Shown in pieces: positions 16,899 through 26,544 of a stretch of DNA of 64,000 nucleotides. Under the pieces are notes generated by a model. The model did not search any database and was not told the DNA's origin. It saw only the letters and a program-made list of their open reading frames with translations. Origin of the DNA: a virus; the IMG/VR virus record IMGVR_UViG_3300027708_002199, positions 1-64,000 of that record; one strand, 5' to 3'. The translations under genes were made by a program, and so were the position numbers. Within the stretch, counting starts at the first letter, position 1, and every line of letters starts with the position of its first letter.

Positions 16899-17993
16899 TT
16901 AACTCTTAACAACGTTGAAAAAACCATATCCATATTTTGCTAACCCTGGTGTTGTTCCTACTTCACCTATTCTTCTAAAATTCTCTAACCCACTATTAAC
17001 CCCTCTCTCAATCAAAACAGTAGTTTGAATTTGGAAATCATCAATAACATTCATTAAAACTTCATTTTTAGTTATCGCACTATAATGTAACATTGATTCA
17101 GTTAGTCCTGAAGAATATGCAACAAATACTGAAGTCCCTCCCGAAAAATCTAAATAATCTATATTATTAATAGTATATGCGGTATATCCATTTTGTATAT
17201 TTGTAACCGTTCCTGTACACCCTGAACAATCAGGTATTGGTATGTTAACACCAATTTGATATGGGTTTGAACCATACAACGCCAATTCTCTCAATCTTGA
17301 TTGAGTTGACCCCGAAATAACATAAGGTACTGAGACATACGCAGGTGTTGATTGTTCATATAAGTTAAGGTTAGAGTCACCAGACCAAGTAAAGTTATAC
17401 AATGATGGAGCGGTACTCCAACTACCACCTTGTGAAACAAAAGTAACCGTACCTAATGGATTTAAAATTTGAACGTCTGTAAATGGAACTTCTACCGTTT
17501 TTTGAACCGTTAGTATACCAAAACTATTAAATTGAGTTAAGGTAATAACAAAGTTTTGAGGGGTATTTGTATTACACTGTGAGTACACATGACTAATATA
17601 ATCAGGTGAAAAATTAGTTATAGATTGGACAGGTGTACCATCCCCCCAATCAACTTGATAAGTGGAATCTTGTAAATAATTAATTGTACTTTCTGTGGTA
17701 TTATAAACATAGTACGTACATGGTGAACCTGTTGTTGCACTAAAAAGAAAATTAACATTAACATTTTGTTGACTAATATCACCATCAAAGACTGAGTAGT
17801 AACCTATATCATGATAATCTTGATTTAATACAATCGGTATTGTTAATCCTGTAAATAATGAAGACCCGTTTGTTCCACCACTTAACATTTGACTAAGACC
17901 TGAGTATACACCAAAAGTATTACCATCATAAGTTTCACTAATAATGTCTGTCTTTAAAAACTCAGGTGATATTTTTATTCTAATAGTATCCAT
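16899..17993 (-). CDS. Baseplate structural protein with PKD-like segment (364 aa)
   Basis: Residues about 105-150 contain YQVDWGDGTPVQSI, the WGDGT signature of PKD-like Ig folds. The C-terminus (VLMNVIDDFQIQTTVLIERGVNSG, GLAKYGYGFFNVV) is the recognisable end of a conserved virion protein of T4-like phages of aquatic bacteria. The start overlaps the upstream stop (TAATG), so it is translationally coupled as last gene of the wedge operon. A role as a wedge-periphery or tail-pin protein is inferred; no T4 protein is matched with certainty. Confidence 0.6.
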   Translation of the reverse strand: MDTIRIKISPEFLKTDIISETYDGNTFGVYSGLSQMLSGGTNGSSLFTGLTIPIVLNQDYHDIGYYSVFDGDISQQNVNVNFLFSATTGSPCTYYVYNTTESTINYLQDSTYQVDWGDGTPVQSITNFSPDYISHVYSQCNTNTPQNFVITLTQFNSFGILTVQKTVEVPFTDVQILNPLGTVTFVSQGGSWSTAPSLYNFTWSGDSNLNLYEQSTPAYVSVPYVISGSTQSRLRELALYGSNPYQIGVNIPIPDCSGCTGTVTNIQNGYTAYTINNIDYLDFSGGTSVFVAYSSGLTESMLHYSAITKNEVLMNVIDDFQIQTTVLIERGVNSGLENFRRIGEVGTTPGLAKYGYGFFNVVKS

Positions 17994-19117
17994 TAACCAT
18001 TATTCTTTGGTGGGTTTATGTATTCATACCAATCTAATGTCAGTAAACTTTTACCTGAACCTGTTACATTATATAAGTAATTAATAAAATCAAAAGTAAC
18101 CTCACGATAAAAATAATCGTTGTCAATTCTAAACGGTTTATTTGTATTAATACTAGTTTGTTTTCGGGTTGTAAAAGTTGTATATTCACCAGTTTTACCG
18201 TTAAAAAACTTAACTCTCATATAAAGTTTATCAAGTTTTAAAATATCAAAATCTTTAAACCAATAAATAAAATATGACTCTTTTAACCCAATATGGTCTA
18301 ATTCAAAAGTTGGTGCTAAAGATTGAACAACATTACTAATAGTAGTTGTTGTTGTAACATTCGTTTCATTTCCAGATTCATCAATACATGTACATCCACT
18401 TATAAACGTAATAACCCCATTAGATGAAGAATATGTACCAGCAACTGACGGAATTGTAAATGTACCTACATTTGTATTAATAACAATATTTGAATTATTT
18501 AAAACACACAATTGTCCAGTAAAAAAAGTACCCCCGCCATTTATATTTGTTTCTTTATTACAACAATCTGTATATCTAATGCTATAAACTTTTAAAGATA
18601 CTTGTATCAGTAATGTACTACAATTATAAGTCGTCGTTGTTGTTGATGTAACAACCTCTGTCGGTAAACTTAAAGAACCATTTAATATTAAAGTTAAATA
18701 ATTTTTTTGTGTTCTAGCGTCTTTACTATCATATAAGTCAACCTTGAAGAACGACTTTTGGACTGTCATTGCATTAGTTCTAAGTTCTTCAGGAGTAAAC
18801 GTATTACCCAACTCATAACTATTATACCATGTAGGTACTAATGCGTTTGGTGTTAATGTATTTTGTGTGTAATCAGCAAAATAAAATTTATAAGTTATTG
18901 AAGTATTAAGTTCATTATTACTATCTAAAATAGGTTTTCGTGAGAACCTAGCCATCTCAAAGTTTTGTGGTACACCAACCATTTCTTTAGCAACAATAGA
19001 TTCGTAATCATCAATCAAATCACCACGATTAGCAAAATCCCAAGTAGTCGGTATGTTAACCTGTAACTGAAAATTTTTATTTGTATTTAAAATTTTATAC
19101 TTATTCACATCCGTCAA
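17993..19117 (-). CDS. Baseplate structural protein (374 aa, non-ATG start)
   Basis: No ATG exists near the start. TTG at 19117 gives MTDVNKYKIL, and GTG at 19108 gives MNKYKILNTN, which is equally plausible. The protein has three visible parts: an N-terminal domain to about residue 160, a Thr/Cys-rich insertion about 165-265 (TSTTTTTYNCS, RYTDCCNKETN, SGCTCIDESG), and a C-terminal domain (HIGLKESYFIYWFKDFDILK). The Thr runs flanking the insertion look like linkers around an added Cys-rich module. It overlaps the 615-residue gene by 17 nt. Function unknown; it belongs to the wedge operon. Confidence 0.6.
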   Translation of the reverse strand: MTDVNKYKILNTNKNFQLQVNIPTTWDFANRGDLIDDYESIVAKEMVGVPQNFEMARFSRKPILDSNNELNTSITYKFYFADYTQNTLTPNALVPTWYNSYELGNTFTPEELRTNAMTVQKSFFKVDLYDSKDARTQKNYLTLILNGSLSLPTEVVTSTTTTTYNCSTLLIQVSLKVYSIRYTDCCNKETNINGGGTFFTGQLCVLNNSNIVINTNVGTFTIPSVAGTYSSSNGVITFISGCTCIDESGNETNVTTTTTISNVVQSLAPTFELDHIGLKESYFIYWFKDFDILKLDKLYMRVKFFNGKTGEYTTFTTRKQTSINTNKPFRIDNDYFYREVTFDFINYLYNVTGSGKSLLTLDWYEYINPPKNNG

Positions 19118-20948
19118 TTATTGGGTCGTTAACTGAAATACTAGTGTTAAACACATTAGTACCTTCAGGTATTATTTTAAAAAAGAAATTATCATATAAA
19201 TAATGTCTACCATTCATAAATGGATAATCAACACCAACATTAGTTTCATCTATAAAACCATATGGATATAAATCTCTCCATCTAAAATCATTATTTCTTA
19301 CAGAGTAATAAGCGTGATTTGGGAAATTCTCAATTCTAAAATTCTGTGGGTTACCCTCATCACTCTGTTCAACATATGGAGAATATTCCTTAACAGTTAA
19401 ACTATTATGAGGTTTATAGTAATATCCAAGTTGATTTTGTATGTTAGGTCCAATAGAAAAATTATCAGGATTAAAAGTAAACTTATGGTAATAATCAGAT
19501 ATTACTCTTTCTTTTTGGTCAAAATCATTCCATTCACAATAATCTCCGTAAATTGTATCTCCAGTATTTAAATTCCTATTATAATAAAATGCTCTTTGTG
19601 AAACTAATGGTGTTGCGTTTTGTTCGTAATTATCAAAGGTATTAGGATTGTTCCAAAAGTTAGTTTGTATATTCGTTAATGAAAATTGATTAGACCACCA
19701 GTTATTTAACTGAGGTCCTAAATTAAAATCCCAACCTTGTCTCAACGAAACATTACTTGTACCGTTAGGTTTATTAAACCAACCAAAATAACCTCTGTTA
19801 ATAACTGTAACAAATATTTCCGATACGGGTCTTCTTTGATTATCAATCATTCCTTTTAAATCAAGGTATTCTTGGAAGGAAACATTATAAGATAAACTAT
19901 CTTCTTTAACCGAAACTCTTCCTTGATTATTTAAGTATGGTGGTTGTAAAGATTTTGATTCAAACTTTTTCTTTGTCCTTAAAGCATTATTTTCAAAACC
20001 TGAGTTATTAATTATCGCTTGTCGATATGGTGTTAATATCTTGTGTAATCTAACATAATATTTTGAAGTTGTTTCCTCAATATTATTTATGTCTAATACT
20101 CGTTTAAAAGTCCCTTGAAGTCCGTTTGTAAAAACGTTGCATTGATACCCAACATCATAGACATCAAAAACTGTAAGTTCAGAATCGACAAAACCATTAC
20201 CTAAATTATAAACTTCAAACGCCTGTATGTTATTACAATTACCACCTGTTTGGAAACTTAATGACACATATTCACCCGGAGTTAATCCGTGTGGACATGG
20301 ACAAGTAAACCTCAACATTGGTTTTCCGTCACCATCATTTGTTTTATTCATTATAAATGGTATACCATCACCCGCAGTCCAACTATATGTCGTTGACGTA
20401 CCTGTTTGATACTGCATAGTCGTCGCAGTTGTTGAACTAAAAGCGTAAGTTAAATGAAAATACCAATTATAAAATGTGGTTTCACTTGCTTGAAATTTAA
20501 TATGTTTGTTTGCGCCAACTGTCCATCCCGGTATTCCGTAATCAGTTCTAATAAATTTAAATTCATCGTACTGTGGGAATCCTTTCCAAGCAATAGGTGT
20601 TAAACAATTAAAATTAATTTGGTCTTGTTTATCTACTAAAACGTTAGAATAATACAAATTATTATTAAATGGTGGATACGGGTAATTTTGATTGTTAACC
20701 AACTTACCAGCAACACCTTCATAAGCATTTTCAAATACCATATTAAACTTACAAGTAGGTACAAAAATTGTTGAAGCTTGTCTTTCAGTATCAAATAATT
20801 GAGCTAAATTTAAATTTGTATTTCTTGAATATTCTTCAAGTTCTTTAATAGTATTTTCAATTGGGATTTGTAAACTAATGTCATTATCAGTTGCTCCCTT
20901 ATATCTTAAAGAACCTTTAATATATCTATTACTTCCTAAATCAGACAT
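19101..20948 (-). CDS. Large baseplate structural protein (615 aa)
   Basis: Soluble, Asn/Tyr/Trp/Phe-rich protein without signal peptide or membrane segment. The N-terminus (MSDLGSNRYIKGSLRYKGAT) and first 60 residues look like an assembly domain. Residues about 185-230 have TFTCPCPHGLTPGEYVSLSF-type beta structure. The rest is aromatic-rich with motifs such as YYNRNLNTGDTIYGDYCEWN and NHAYYSVRNNDFRWRDLYPYG, common in virion proteins of T4-like phages but not tied to a named domain. It overlaps the 1847-residue gene by 8 nt. Its place after gp6 and the gp7-position protein suggests a gp8-like wedge role (inference by order only). Confidence 0.6.
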   Translation of the reverse strand: MSDLGSNRYIKGSLRYKGATDNDISLQIPIENTIKELEEYSRNTNLNLAQLFDTERQASTIFVPTCKFNMVFENAYEGVAGKLVNNQNYPYPPFNNNLYYSNVLVDKQDQINFNCLTPIAWKGFPQYDEFKFIRTDYGIPGWTVGANKHIKFQASETTFYNWYFHLTYAFSSTTATTMQYQTGTSTTYSWTAGDGIPFIMNKTNDGDGKPMLRFTCPCPHGLTPGEYVSLSFQTGGNCNNIQAFEVYNLGNGFVDSELTVFDVYDVGYQCNVFTNGLQGTFKRVLDINNIEETTSKYYVRLHKILTPYRQAIINNSGFENNALRTKKKFESKSLQPPYLNNQGRVSVKEDSLSYNVSFQEYLDLKGMIDNQRRPVSEIFVTVINRGYFGWFNKPNGTSNVSLRQGWDFNLGPQLNNWWSNQFSLTNIQTNFWNNPNTFDNYEQNATPLVSQRAFYYNRNLNTGDTIYGDYCEWNDFDQKERVISDYYHKFTFNPDNFSIGPNIQNQLGYYYKPHNSLTVKEYSPYVEQSDEGNPQNFRIENFPNHAYYSVRNNDFRWRDLYPYGFIDETNVGVDYPFMNGRHYLYDNFFFKIIPEGTNVFNTSISVNDPIIDGCE

Positions 20949-23900
20949 TTGTTTCAGTATTAATATATTTTGTTATGAACACATCCATAGCGCTTCCACC
21001 TTTCTTCAATCCAAAATAGAAGTAAAACGGTGCTCCCACTAAAAACTTTTGTTCGAAATTTTGTGGTGTTAATTCGGTTGGTACTCCGTTATTGTCAAAA
21101 TTAATTTGAGTACCTCTAACGTAATAACCATCACTTTGGTCATTTTGGAAATATTGCGACGCAGGATTTAATCTGTCTAAACTTTGGTATTTGTAAGAGA
21201 AAAACGCCTCATCAGCGGTACTATAATTGTTTGATTGACTACCAAATATATTTGTAGTTGGCCCACCACAATAATTTAAACCCCATTGGTAAAATGGAAC
21301 TTCCTGAGAATTAGTTTTAATATTAGTAAACCAACAATCAATTATTTGTTGATTATTTATCAATGTACCTGAACTATTCCAATTAGTTCTTCTTGGAGAG
21401 ATATAATCTCTATCTTGAGTATCACCTGTAAGTAATAACCCAAATACTGGAAAGTTATTAATCTGCCCAAAAAATACTGAATCGGAAGTATAAGCTTCAG
21501 GTGAAAATTCCGTCATACCAAATTGTGAATTAATAGCAATCATTTGCGAATAATCACCATCAATATATCCAGGAACTAAAGTTGCTCCATTATTATTCCA
21601 TCTTGTATTTGAAAATAAAGCCTTTACTGAAGGGTCGTTACTACCTTCATCTGGACTATCTGAAGTTGGTATAAGTTGTTGATTAAATGAAGTGTTAATT
21701 AATCTACTTAAAATAAATAAATTTAATACATCATTAATTCCTTGGAATGATGTCGATTTAACTTTAGAAACGATATATCCGTCATAATCATCGTTATATA
21801 CCAACTCTTGTATAAAATCTGACTTAGGACCTAAATCTAATAGTGTTGTTGGTGAACCTAAAAATTTATTATTACCAGTATTAGTTGCATTTCCTCTGTT
21901 GTTCTTTTTACCAATAAAACCTCCTATTTCAAGATTATTTTGGTCTAAAACTTGAAAGGGACTACTTCTATAATAGAAATTACTTGTTTGGTCATGTAAA
22001 TAAATTAAATCAGTACAATATAAACTTGACGGATTATTATTTAAATCAAATATTCTTTGGTTTTGGAACGGATACGCATATAATGTCCCATTAATATATT
22101 GGTTAGTAAAATTATGAGATGTAACATCAAAACACAACGCTAAATTTAAATTAAGTCGTGTCATCCACTCAACTAAATTTCTTACATCTTGACCAATAGT
22201 TAACAACGGTCTTGACACAATATTATAACATCCTTTACCCTGAAGAAAAAATAATTCTTTACCTGATGGGTCAATATAATCTTGAACACAATTAGGTTTA
22301 ATATATGGTTCCCCATTAGAATTAACACCATAACAAGATAATGGAACCGATTCCGAACAATTGCTTAAACTATTCAATACTTGAGTATAACTTGGTGGTG
22401 TAAATATTAGCGAACTTTCATTATTTGTTTGTGGGGTAGTATCAATTGCAATAACTTGAGTTGATTCACCTTCATCATTTATTTTAAAAATTGCAAATTG
22501 ACTATTTTGGTGTAATAAGAAACTATTTGATTTTGCAGTTTGAATTGTTGTTGACGTTGGTAACCTATCAGACCTAAACACAATGTTCAATCCATCATTT
22601 AAAGAGGTAGTCATACCTGTCCCATATTGTGTTGAGAAAAATCTTGGGGTACCAATTAATTTTTCTTGAGTTGTGGTAACAACTCCTGTACCATCAGTAA
22701 ACTCTTCCACATCAATTCCAAATGGTATTGTTACAATTCCATTTGTTCCGTTATATGAAAAATTACTTCTCATGAAAGAAGCTCCATCAATAACTTCATT
22801 ACCCTGATAACCTAATACATTTTTAACACCTGCACATCGATTATCTTTCTGAGCGGTATAAAAAGAAAAGTTATCAGTACCAACCCCATAAGGGACGTAA
22901 TATGTTTGAGGTGAAGTAAATATTTTTGTGAAGGTATTTACCTTATAACTGGAATTATTTTCGCTACAACTATTATTAGAATTTATAGTTAAAACATTTT
23001 GACTAAATGATGTTGTTAGATTATCAAGTATGTTATTACCAAACATATTTATACCCATCCCTATTGAATCGAAGTAATTTAATATGTTATCTCCAGCAAA
23101 TACAATTTGTCCATTACTGGAATTAAAACTTGTCGCGTCTACCGATGAATAATATGACGGTAATGTCGTATTCCCATTAGTAACATAATCATTTTGATTA
23201 TAAGTAAATGCATAACTTTGTTTAAACAAATTTGAAGTGTTGTCTAAAATTTCATTATGTCTGTCAGAATAAATTGTACCTGTAATAGGATAATTCATTT
23301 TAAATTCACCTTCAACAATTAAAGAATTATTAAAGTTATTTGAATATGAGTTAAAACCAAATATTCTACTTAAATCAATTTTTTGAGGAATTCTAGGCGA
23401 ATGTACATCAATACCACGTTGTAAAATAACTATTTTATAATCATCATAATCAGTAATAAAGTTTGTTAAACGTGTTGACCCAGCTTCAATAATACCCGTT
23501 GCCTTATTTGGCATAATTCTAATATAAGGTATATTCAAATAAGATTGAGTATTATTAACTCGTTGTAAGTATCTAACACCAAAACTTAATTCATCCGAAC
23601 TTGGGTTTGCCAATGTAACATATTGGCCTATCGTCATCCCTGTAATAACTTGGAAATATTCGACATCTGATGCAAATGGTGTAATCCTATCAACAGATGT
23701 TGTAGAAGATAAAATAGGTACAATATATGTTGTTTCTAAATCACCCGTTCCCTGGCCTAACGGAGAGTTAGGATTAGCATATGTAACTGTTAATGATGGT
23801 GGGAATATTGTAGTACCAGTCGTAACATTTCGATTTAAGTCACCGCTTAAAGTATCATCTTGGAATGAAATTAACTGTCCTAAAGAGTAATCAGGAGCAG

Positions 23901-26484
23901 TTTTATCTAATACCAAAATTATAACATTATCATAATGGAAATCGTTAACACCTATATTTTCATTAGGAAACCATTTCACCTTTATTTGATTCCATCCAAG
24001 TTCAGAACCATTTCCAAAATCAGTTACGTTATTAAAATATTTTGATTTAGTATTAAATAAATTATATAACTCAGAAGGTGGTAATGCCGTTGTTGAATAA
24101 TATTCACCAGTTGAAACATATTGTGAGTTTGCGGAATCTAAATAATATGTTGGTTGAATTGGGAATCTTTTAATATTAATATCAACCGAACCTGTAAATA
24201 TTTGACTAACAACATTGATTGATTCTACAGGTATCCCATTATATAAAGCATTTGATGTACTATTAATTAAATAAGATGTTTGTAAATCAAAATCCACTTG
24301 AGGAAATGAAATTGAGGGTCCATTGTAAGTTGAGTCAATTTCAGTACTTGAATTACATTTACATCTTTCACATCCGTCATCAGTATAAAGGACTAAAGGT
24401 AATGTAACATTTCTAAGTTTCTTAGCAATTCTTTTAATATCATCATAAATTAATGCTAAAGTAACCGAACCCGATAACCATAATAATGCCTTTATTCCGT
24501 GATTAACCGCAAGTGCAACTGCTGGAGGGACATTAGCTAAAGCCGCAGCAACACCAATAATTTCATAAGCACATTGGTATAAAAAAAATCCTATAAGAAA
24601 TGTCATTGTTGCCGGCAATATTGTCACAAACAAAAATGCCAACACATGAATAACAAATAAAAGAGCTATAAAAATAAATTTAAATAGATTTAAGAAAAAA
24701 GAGATGATTAAATAAATAAAATCAAACCTATAAAAAGCATCGTTAGTTGGAAATGTATTATAGTCACCCTGACAACTTGTATCAGTAATTCTTTTAATAC
24801 CAACAGTATTCCAAGCGTATCTACTACCCTGATATCTATCAATAAACTGAGTTGTAGTATATACCTTATTATACGATATATCATAGAATGTATCTCTACA
24901 ATTAATTGCCTCATCAGGTACCGCATAATCATTCCAATCTAAACTAAAAGCGTAAGAACCTTCCAACATAAATCTGTTAAAAGGAATATTATAAAATGTA
25001 AAAAGATATTGGGCCGCAGGGTCTTCTCTATAAAATTGTAATGTATAAGTCCCGACTTCTCTAAATAATTGACTGAGATAAGGGTTACCATTAGGGTCAG
25101 TAATTGTTAAATCTCTAACATTCTGTACCGTTTTAATCCTAAAAATATCACTTTCGTTAACTGTGAGTGTCGCCGTAACCAAATCACTATCAGGTAACTG
25201 ACCACTATCGGTAAAATCAAATTCACTAAAAGCTAATGATATTGGGTCAGTAAATGGGTCATTCCATCCTCTTTCTTTAATGTTTGGTAATAAAAAATAC
25301 GCTCTCTTGGTTGGGTCACTTAAAGCGGGTGATTGTGACCACTTAACTTTAAATCGATATTTACCCCTTGTTGGTACCCCTAACTTAGGGTCACTACTTA
25401 TTTTTTTAACACCATTCTCATCGGTATACACATAGTCCAAGTTCATAGGTACTTCTAACACCCACACCCCATTTTCGTCAATAACTTTACCGTCATTGTC
25501 TAACTGAGCTTGTTCTAAAATTGGTCTACCATCCTTATCATTAAAGATTGTTTGTCTCAGAGCAATTATCTGTCCAGGACCTGTAGTCATGGTACATAAT
25601 TCACCAGCAGTCCTTTTAACTTTACACGCTGATTGTGTTTGATTTAAAAATTTAAAGTTCTTACCAACTTTTTGAGTATCATCAGTAGATATTATTGAAC
25701 CCATAAAAACTGCCGTAGGTTCAAGTTTAACATTATTCTCAGATGTTAAATCAAAGTCAACTCTAGCAATGTTATAATTACAAATCTCAAGTTCACCAAA
25801 GAATGGTTCAATCTGAACCGTTTTTTGAACTGTCACAATTTGTGGTAACTCAGCGTAATTTGTTGATGATTTAAATTTTGAACCATTAACGGTACTCTCA
25901 GTCGCCAACCCCATTCTTATCAAATCTTGGGGAGTTAACGAGAACTCACCAATGTCTGAAAGGTCAACTTGCATAAATAAAGTTTGTTGTCCCAATGGGA
26001 GACCAAAAATCATGTAGTCACCCGACTCATTAGTTTTAACTGTAAACTTGTAATATTTTTCGTAAACCTGAATAAGTGGTTTATCAGTTAAAACATCTAA
26101 ACGTTCAGGAAAAGTACCAGTAGGGACGTGACCTGAGTGTGATTGAGTATAAGGTAAAAGATTATATCTATACCCATCATCATTAATATCTGTAAAACTT
26201 TTATAAGGATATAATGAAGCAATATAGTCATTTTGAGTATCTATGTCCTCGATTGGAATAAATACAGAAACTCTTGCGTTAGGGATACCAAAACCATTAT
26301 TACAAAATATTCTACCACAAACAACACCATAATCCGCACAACTTCTAATGTAGATATCGTCAGGACGAATAGCCAAAGACAAAATTTCTAATGTATCAAA
26401 ATTTTGTTCTAAAACTATAGGTATCTTAACAGGAATATTTTGGTTAATACCTAATTGGGTACGTATTCTATATGACTTTGGCAT
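20941..26484 (-). CDS. Giant baseplate protein with hydrophobic segment (1847 aa)
   Basis: It lies directly after gp25 and gp6, where T4 carries gp7, and is nearly twice the length of T4 gp7 (1032 residues). Residues about 50-165 resemble a carboxypeptidase-regulatory-like Ig fold (CGRIFCNNGFGIPNARVSVF, GDYMIFGLPLGQQTL). Residues about 588-680 are strikingly hydrophobic, with stretches such as FIYLIISFFLNLFKFIFIAL and FVTILPATMTFLIGFFLY, enough for several membrane helices. A Cys cluster (CERCKC) follows at about residue 705. The remainder is soluble and rich in Asn, Tyr and Thr. It heads a four-gene operon with a motif 12 nt upstream. Membrane-like segments are unusual in wedge proteins; one possibility is contact with the host envelope. 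Confidence 0.65.
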   Translation of the reverse strand: MPKSYRIRTQLGINQNIPVKIPIVLEQNFDTLEILSLAIRPDDIYIRSCADYGVVCGRIFCNNGFGIPNARVSVFIPIEDIDTQNDYIASLYPYKSFTDINDDGYRYNLLPYTQSHSGHVPTGTFPERLDVLTDKPLIQVYEKYYKFTVKTNESGDYMIFGLPLGQQTLFMQVDLSDIGEFSLTPQDLIRMGLATESTVNGSKFKSSTNYAELPQIVTVQKTVQIEPFFGELEICNYNIARVDFDLTSENNVKLEPTAVFMGSIISTDDTQKVGKNFKFLNQTQSACKVKRTAGELCTMTTGPGQIIALRQTIFNDKDGRPILEQAQLDNDGKVIDENGVWVLEVPMNLDYVYTDENGVKKISSDPKLGVPTRGKYRFKVKWSQSPALSDPTKRAYFLLPNIKERGWNDPFTDPISLAFSEFDFTDSGQLPDSDLVTATLTVNESDIFRIKTVQNVRDLTITDPNGNPYLSQLFREVGTYTLQFYREDPAAQYLFTFYNIPFNRFMLEGSYAFSLDWNDYAVPDEAINCRDTFYDISYNKVYTTTQFIDRYQGSRYAWNTVGIKRITDTSCQGDYNTFPTNDAFYRFDFIYLIISFFLNLFKFIFIALLFVIHVLAFLFVTILPATMTFLIGFFLYQCAYEIIGVAAALANVPPAVALAVNHGIKALLWLSGSVTLALIYDDIKRIAKKLRNVTLPLVLYTDDGCERCKCNSSTEIDSTYNGPSISFPQVDFDLQTSYLINSTSNALYNGIPVESINVVSQIFTGSVDINIKRFPIQPTYYLDSANSQYVSTGEYYSTTALPPSELYNLFNTKSKYFNNVTDFGNGSELGWNQIKVKWFPNENIGVNDFHYDNVIILVLDKTAPDYSLGQLISFQDDTLSGDLNRNVTTGTTIFPPSLTVTYANPNSPLGQGTGDLETTYIVPILSSTTSVDRITPFASDVEYFQVITGMTIGQYVTLANPSSDELSFGVRYLQRVNNTQSYLNIPYIRIMPNKATGIIEAGSTRLTNFITDYDDYKIVILQRGIDVHSPRIPQKIDLSRIFGFNSYSNNFNNSLIVEGEFKMNYPITGTIYSDRHNEILDNTSNLFKQSYAFTYNQNDYVTNGNTTLPSYYSSVDATSFNSSNGQIVFAGDNILNYFDSIGMGINMFGNNILDNLTTSFSQNVLTINSNNSCSENNSSYKVNTFTKIFTSPQTYYVPYGVGTDNFSFYTAQKDNRCAGVKNVLGYQGNEVIDGASFMRSNFSYNGTNGIVTIPFGIDVEEFTDGTGVVTTTQEKLIGTPRFFSTQYGTGMTTSLNDGLNIVFRSDRLPTSTTIQTAKSNSFLLHQNSQFAIFKINDEGESTQVIAIDTTPQTNNESSLIFTPPSYTQVLNSLSNCSESVPLSCYGVNSNGEPYIKPNCVQDYIDPSGKELFFLQGKGCYNIVSRPLLTIGQDVRNLVEWMTRLNLNLALCFDVTSHNFTNQYINGTLYAYPFQNQRIFDLNNNPSSLYCTDLIYLHDQTSNFYYRSSPFQVLDQNNLEIGGFIGKKNNRGNATNTGNNKFLGSPTTLLDLGPKSDFIQELVYNDDYDGYIVSKVKSTSFQGINDVLNLFILSRLINTSFNQQLIPTSDSPDEGSNDPSVKALFSNTRWNNNGATLVPGYIDGDYSQMIAINSQFGMTEFSPEAYTSDSVFFGQINNFPVFGLLLTGDTQDRDYISPRRTNWNSSGTLINNQQIIDCWFTNIKTNSQEVPFYQWGLNYCGGPTTNIFGSQSNNYSTADEAFFSYKYQSLDRLNPASQYFQNDQSDGYYVRGTQINFDNNGVPTELTPQNFEQKFLVGAPFYFYFGLKKGGSAMDVFITKYINTETNV

Positions 26485-26496
26485 TTTACTTTTTTA

Positions 26497-26503
26497 ATAA
26501 ATA
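26497..26503 (-). promoter_or_regulatory. TATTTAT motif of the wedge operon
   Basis: CTATTTAT, 12 nt before ATG 26484. It heads the units of 1847, 615, 374 and 364 residues. Confidence 0.65.
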
Positions 26504-26544
26504 GTTTAGCTACTATTTTCAAAATAGTAAATTATGTTTCAAAG

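Noticed and set aside
26511-26529. A/T-only hairpin TACTATTTT-C-AAAATAGTA before the 1847-residue gene
   Set aside because: No GC pairs to stabilise it beyond the two C-G positions and no T run follows on the transcribed strand, so it is a weak terminator at best.
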